A stretch of 6,408 nt of DNA from an uncultured bacterium (GTDB lineage: Bacteria > Patescibacteriota > Minisyncoccia > Phycocordibacterales > CAIZLB01). Location of the stretch: positions 1 through 6,408 of the forward strand of contig CAJBHC010000033.1 of NCBI GenBank assembly GCA_903952785.1. The letters run 5' to 3'. The translations under genes and the position numbers were made by a program. Of the stretch, positions 4,505 through 6,408 are shown in pieces. The stretch's first letter is position 1. Each line of letters starts with the position of its first letter. The notes below the pieces were generated by a model. The model worked only from the letters and a program-made list of their open reading frames with translations, searched no databases and had not been told where the DNA came from.

Positions 4505-4518
4505 TTTTCAACACTAGT

Positions 4519-5184
4519 ATGCCAAAAATCCTTTACACCGAAACGGGTCCGAACAATTCTCCCTACAAAAAGGGCGACTGGAAAACTTTTGCCATCCACA
4601 ATGAATCTGAGATCAAAGGATTCTTTGGTGAATACAGATTTCTAAGTAATTTTTGGCCAGCAAAGGTTGTTTTGGACAATGTAGAATACACAAGCGTTGA
4701 ACTTGCCTATCAAGCCGCTAAGTGGAATCCGGATTCCAGAAACTATTTTCTGACCTGTACAGAGTTAGATTCCATTGAATACAATAGAAACAACATTCCG
4801 ATTGGATATTCTACAGAGGACTGGAATTACATTAAACTTAGCATAATGACAAATCTTGTCAGACAAAAATTTGATCCAACAATAAATCCGGAAAATCATA
4901 AATCATTAATGGGAACACAAAACAAACACCTGGAAGAAATGAACTGGTGGGGAGATTTATATTGGGGTACGAACCAGGACGGAGAGGGAGATAATCATCT
5001 TGGAAAACTTTTGATGGAAACTAGAAGTAAATCTATGCCAGCTCTCAAAGAAAAATTTAATACCGACACCAGTAAACGTATTGAGAATGCCATCAGAGAC
5101 GTAGAAAAAGAGAAGAATCTATCCCCTCGTTTTTCATCGACCAATGACGCTACAAAATATCTTAAAAATGAAACATTGCTCTAG
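4519..5184 (+). CDS. NADAR (YbiA-like) family ADP-ribose/N-glycosidase-type protein
   Basis: The 221-residue protein contains a clear NADAR domain at about 34-169. It opens with GFFGEYRFLSNFWPA (34-48). VEYTSVELAYQAAKW (55-69) follows, with the conserved catalytic-type Glu61. The closing signature spans NWWGDLYWGT (142-151), GEGDN (155-159) and LGKLLMETR (161-169). Known relatives split N-glycosidic bonds: E. coli YbiA on a riboflavin-pathway intermediate, and other NADAR proteins on ADP-ribosylated guanine in nucleic acid, where some accompany DarT-type toxins. A tail of about 50 polar residues (170-221) extends beyond the roughly 160-residue YbiA. No DarT-like ADP-ribosyltransferase is visible in the window, so the substrate is undecided. 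It has its own strong promoter and an unusually long leader, and the next gene's -35 overlaps its 3' end. Confidence 0.88.
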   Translation: MPKILYTETGPNNSPYKKGDWKTFAIHNESEIKGFFGEYRFLSNFWPAKVVLDNVEYTSVELAYQAAKWNPDSRNYFLTCTELDSIEYNRNNIPIGYSTEDWNYIKLSIMTNLVRQKFDPTINPENHKSLMGTQNKHLEEMNWWGDLYWGTNQDGEGDNHLGKLLMETRSKSMPALKEKFNTDTSKRIENAIRDVEKEKNLSPRFSSTNDATKYLKNETLL

Positions 5185-5204
5185 AGCAGAAAACGTACTA
5201 ATAT
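5176..5204 (+). promoter_or_regulatory. Promoter of the frame-broken gene
   Basis: TTGCTC (5176-5181, inside the last codons of the NADAR gene), a 17-nt spacer and TAATAT (5199-5204). The -10 ends exactly 6 nt before the ATG at 5211, predicting a leaderless mRNA. An overlapping TATACT at 5202-5207 lies too close to the ATG. Confidence 0.5.
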
Positions 5205-5210
5205 ACTCAC

Positions 5211-5814
5211 ATGCTTAAAAAAGGAACAATTTCAAGAGTTGGTGGTTTTTATCTAAAAACTCCAGAATACAAAGATGACGTAATTAGAGCCATCGGAGAA
5301 TTTTTCAAAGATTCCATCTATAAACAGACTAGCGCCAACCTCTTGTTTAGAACTCCACAGGAAGAAGAATTTTTTAACGAGTGGTTCCTTTATGATTTTA
5401 GATTTTCTGACAATAAGGGAATGTTAGAAAAAATACTATTATGAAAATCCAGAAAATTTACCTGAATACAGACGAGCAATATACAAAGATTTGATGGAAA
5501 ACTATTTTGGTTTGTATGAAATACTAGAAGTAAGGCCTTTTAATGGTTTAAAAATAAAAAGACTAGAGGATTCTAAAGAGTTTGATGTCTATGAAATGTC
5601 TTTAACAACACAGGTTGAAGTGGGTGATTTATTTTTTGGAAGAGTAGCTAATGTTGGAGACAGGTATGAACTTGTCGGAAGTGACTCTATGTCATTTAAG
5701 TTAAGTACACTTCCTGAACAACAGAGGATTTTACATACAAAAAAGTTTTCAAGGTTTAAAAACATGACACCAATAGATGCGCTAAACATAATCAGAAATC
5801 CTATGGACATATAA
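5211..5814 (+). pseudogene. Unrecognised gene split by a frameshift at an A6 run
   Basis: The first frame runs from ATG 5211 to TGA 5442-5444 (77 residues). The second frame is open from just after a TAG at 5425-5427 to the stop at 5812-5814. Joining them at the A6 run 5428-5433, by skipping one A, gives one 200-residue protein that reads ...DNKGMLEK then YYYENPENLPEYRRAIY and onward into the second half. The segment 5434-5490 is coding-like in the second frame, so the ATG-like start at 5491 or 5494 is not a true gene start. The N-terminal half is helical and aromatic-rich (EEEFFNEWFLYDF at about 51-63). The C-terminal half looks like a small beta-rich domain, with GLKIKRLEDSKEFDVYE followed by VGDLFFGRVANVGD. 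I do not recognise the family. Cause may be a real mutation, a sequencing/assembly error or recoding. It is convergent with the BRO-like gene, 15 bp away. Confidence 0.75.
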
Positions 5815-5829
5815 TATCATTAGTACAAA

Positions 5830-6408
5830 TTAGTTCCTCTTTTTGCCGACTTTTTTCTTCTGCATATCCAGTAAAAAGTTCTGATTACCAACAACTTTTT
5901 CACCAGTTTTTTCTTCTATATCCTTTCTAGTTCTACCTGCTACCTCTCCACCGTCTTTTGCATCCTTACTTAACGCTGGCAAACCTTTGGAATCTCTCTT
6001 TGTGGTTATCTTGGTCGTCGTAGCTTCGCCAAGCATTGTCAAAATAAGCTCAAGTTCATTCATGTGATCTCTTGGATTATCAGGATTGCCCAGTGATTTA
6101 AATTCTTTGATTTGTTTTGCAGTCATTTCAAAGGCACCCTTATAAATTTCATTTGTAAGAATTGCAAAATTAAAACCACCGTTTGCTCCCCTGTTTTTCC
6201 ATTCGTCAGTTAGTGCATTGCGAATATTAATCCCTCTCATTCTCTTAGAAATCCAGTCATCATCATATCCCTTTTGCTCATATATCTTTTTTGCACGAAC
6301 TATCGCTCGCTCAGGATCCTGAATTTCTTCAATTCTCTCCTGTCCAGTTTGTGCCAGCCATTGTTTAAAAGGCTCAGCTTTTGGCGATGGAATTGATTGT
6401 ATTATACG
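5830..6408 (-). CDS. BRO/phage-antirepressor-like protein (DinD-like C-terminal part), start outside window
   Basis: The frame is open from the stop at 5830-5832 to the window edge, giving the last 192 residues. The first 56, before the internal Met at 6238-6240, include IPSPKAEPFKQWLAQTG and, further on, KKIYEQKGYDDDWISKR. Then come MRGINIRNALTDEWKNRGA, the LTNEIYKGAFEMTAKQIKEF segment, and the characteristic NPRDHMNELELILTMLGEA, followed by GGEVAGRTRKDIEEKTGEKV and a basic tail. This order is that of the region behind the BRO-N DNA-binding domain in COG3645-type antirepressor proteins; the RDHM-ELEL block also recalls DinD. The N-terminal BRO-N domain itself should lie beyond 6408. Such proteins occur in phages and as DNA-damage-linked chromosomal genes in CPR bacteria. 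The internal Met should not be annotated as the start. Confidence 0.82.
   Translation of the reverse strand, partial: RIIQSIPSPKAEPFKQWLAQTGQERIEEIQDPERAIVRAKKIYEQKGYDDDWISKRMRGINIRNALTDEWKNRGANGGFNFAILTNEIYKGAFEMTAKQIKEFKSLGNPDNPRDHMNELELILTMLGEATTTKITTKRDSKGLPALSKDAKDGGEVAGRTRKDIEEKTGEKVVGNQNFLLDMQKKKVGKKRN

Noticed and set aside
4276..4599. 107-residue minus-strand ORF
   Set aside because: It is antisense to the DUF2007-type gene, the NADAR promoter/leader and the NADAR start, and shows no recognisable domain.
5589..5810. 73-residue minus-strand ORF
   Set aside because: It is antisense to the second half of the frame-broken gene, which reads as a plausible protein on the plus strand.
5211..5814. 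TGA read as glycine (Gracilibacteria-type code) to bridge the broken gene
   Set aside because: Reading through the TGA at 5442 stays in the wrong frame; the sensible downstream protein sequence is in the next frame, so a frameshift and not stop recoding is needed.

Overview
The window looks like chromosomal DNA of a low-GC bacterium with a reduced genome, most likely a member of the Patescibacteria (CPR, Paceibacteria/Parcubacteria-like). This is inferred from the compact small proteins, the lack of visible Shine-Dalgarno sequences, -10 boxes set directly against start codons, and the mix of a BRO/antirepressor-type gene with short conserved housekeeping genes. No rRNA or ribosomal protein is present to prove the placement.

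Left part (1-2430, all genes on the minus strand): an intrinsic-terminator-like hairpin, a cytoplasmic S41-family serine peptidase, a SpoU/TrmH-family RNA 2'-O-methyltransferase, and tRNA-Ser(GCT) with an encoded CCA. Each gene has its own -10 element, so they look like separate transcription units.

Middle (2440-4190): a REP-like palindrome, then a small ArsR-type repressor. Its promoter, operator and start codon are superimposed: a perfect 9-bp inverted repeat covers the -10 box and the ATG. A glutaredoxin follows, convergent with uracil-DNA glycosylase (ung). ung and a second serine tRNA, tRNA-Ser(ACT), are divergent and appear to share one -35 hexamer. The ACT anticodon is very unusual and is decoding-redundant with the GCT tRNA. 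Immediately downstream of this tRNA lies a cluster of three nested hairpins of different sequence but similar architecture, joined by short conserved boxes that repeat the tRNA 3' end.

Right part (4190-6408): a DUF2007-type small protein and a NADAR (YbiA-like) ADP-ribose/N-glycosidase-type protein with a long structured leader. Next is an unrecognised gene whose two halves lie in different frames, broken at an A6 run. Last is the C-terminal 192 residues of a BRO/phage-antirepressor-like protein that runs off the right edge on the minus strand.

The main general signal is a probable leaderless transcription style: in four of eight protein genes a -10 hexamer ends exactly 6 nt before the start codon, and in three more the predicted leader is about 2-6 nt. 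The NADAR gene is the exception, with a leader of about 69 nt. The three observations most worth following are the hairpin array behind the odd tRNA, the leaderless promoter layout, and the self-overlapping ArsR operator.
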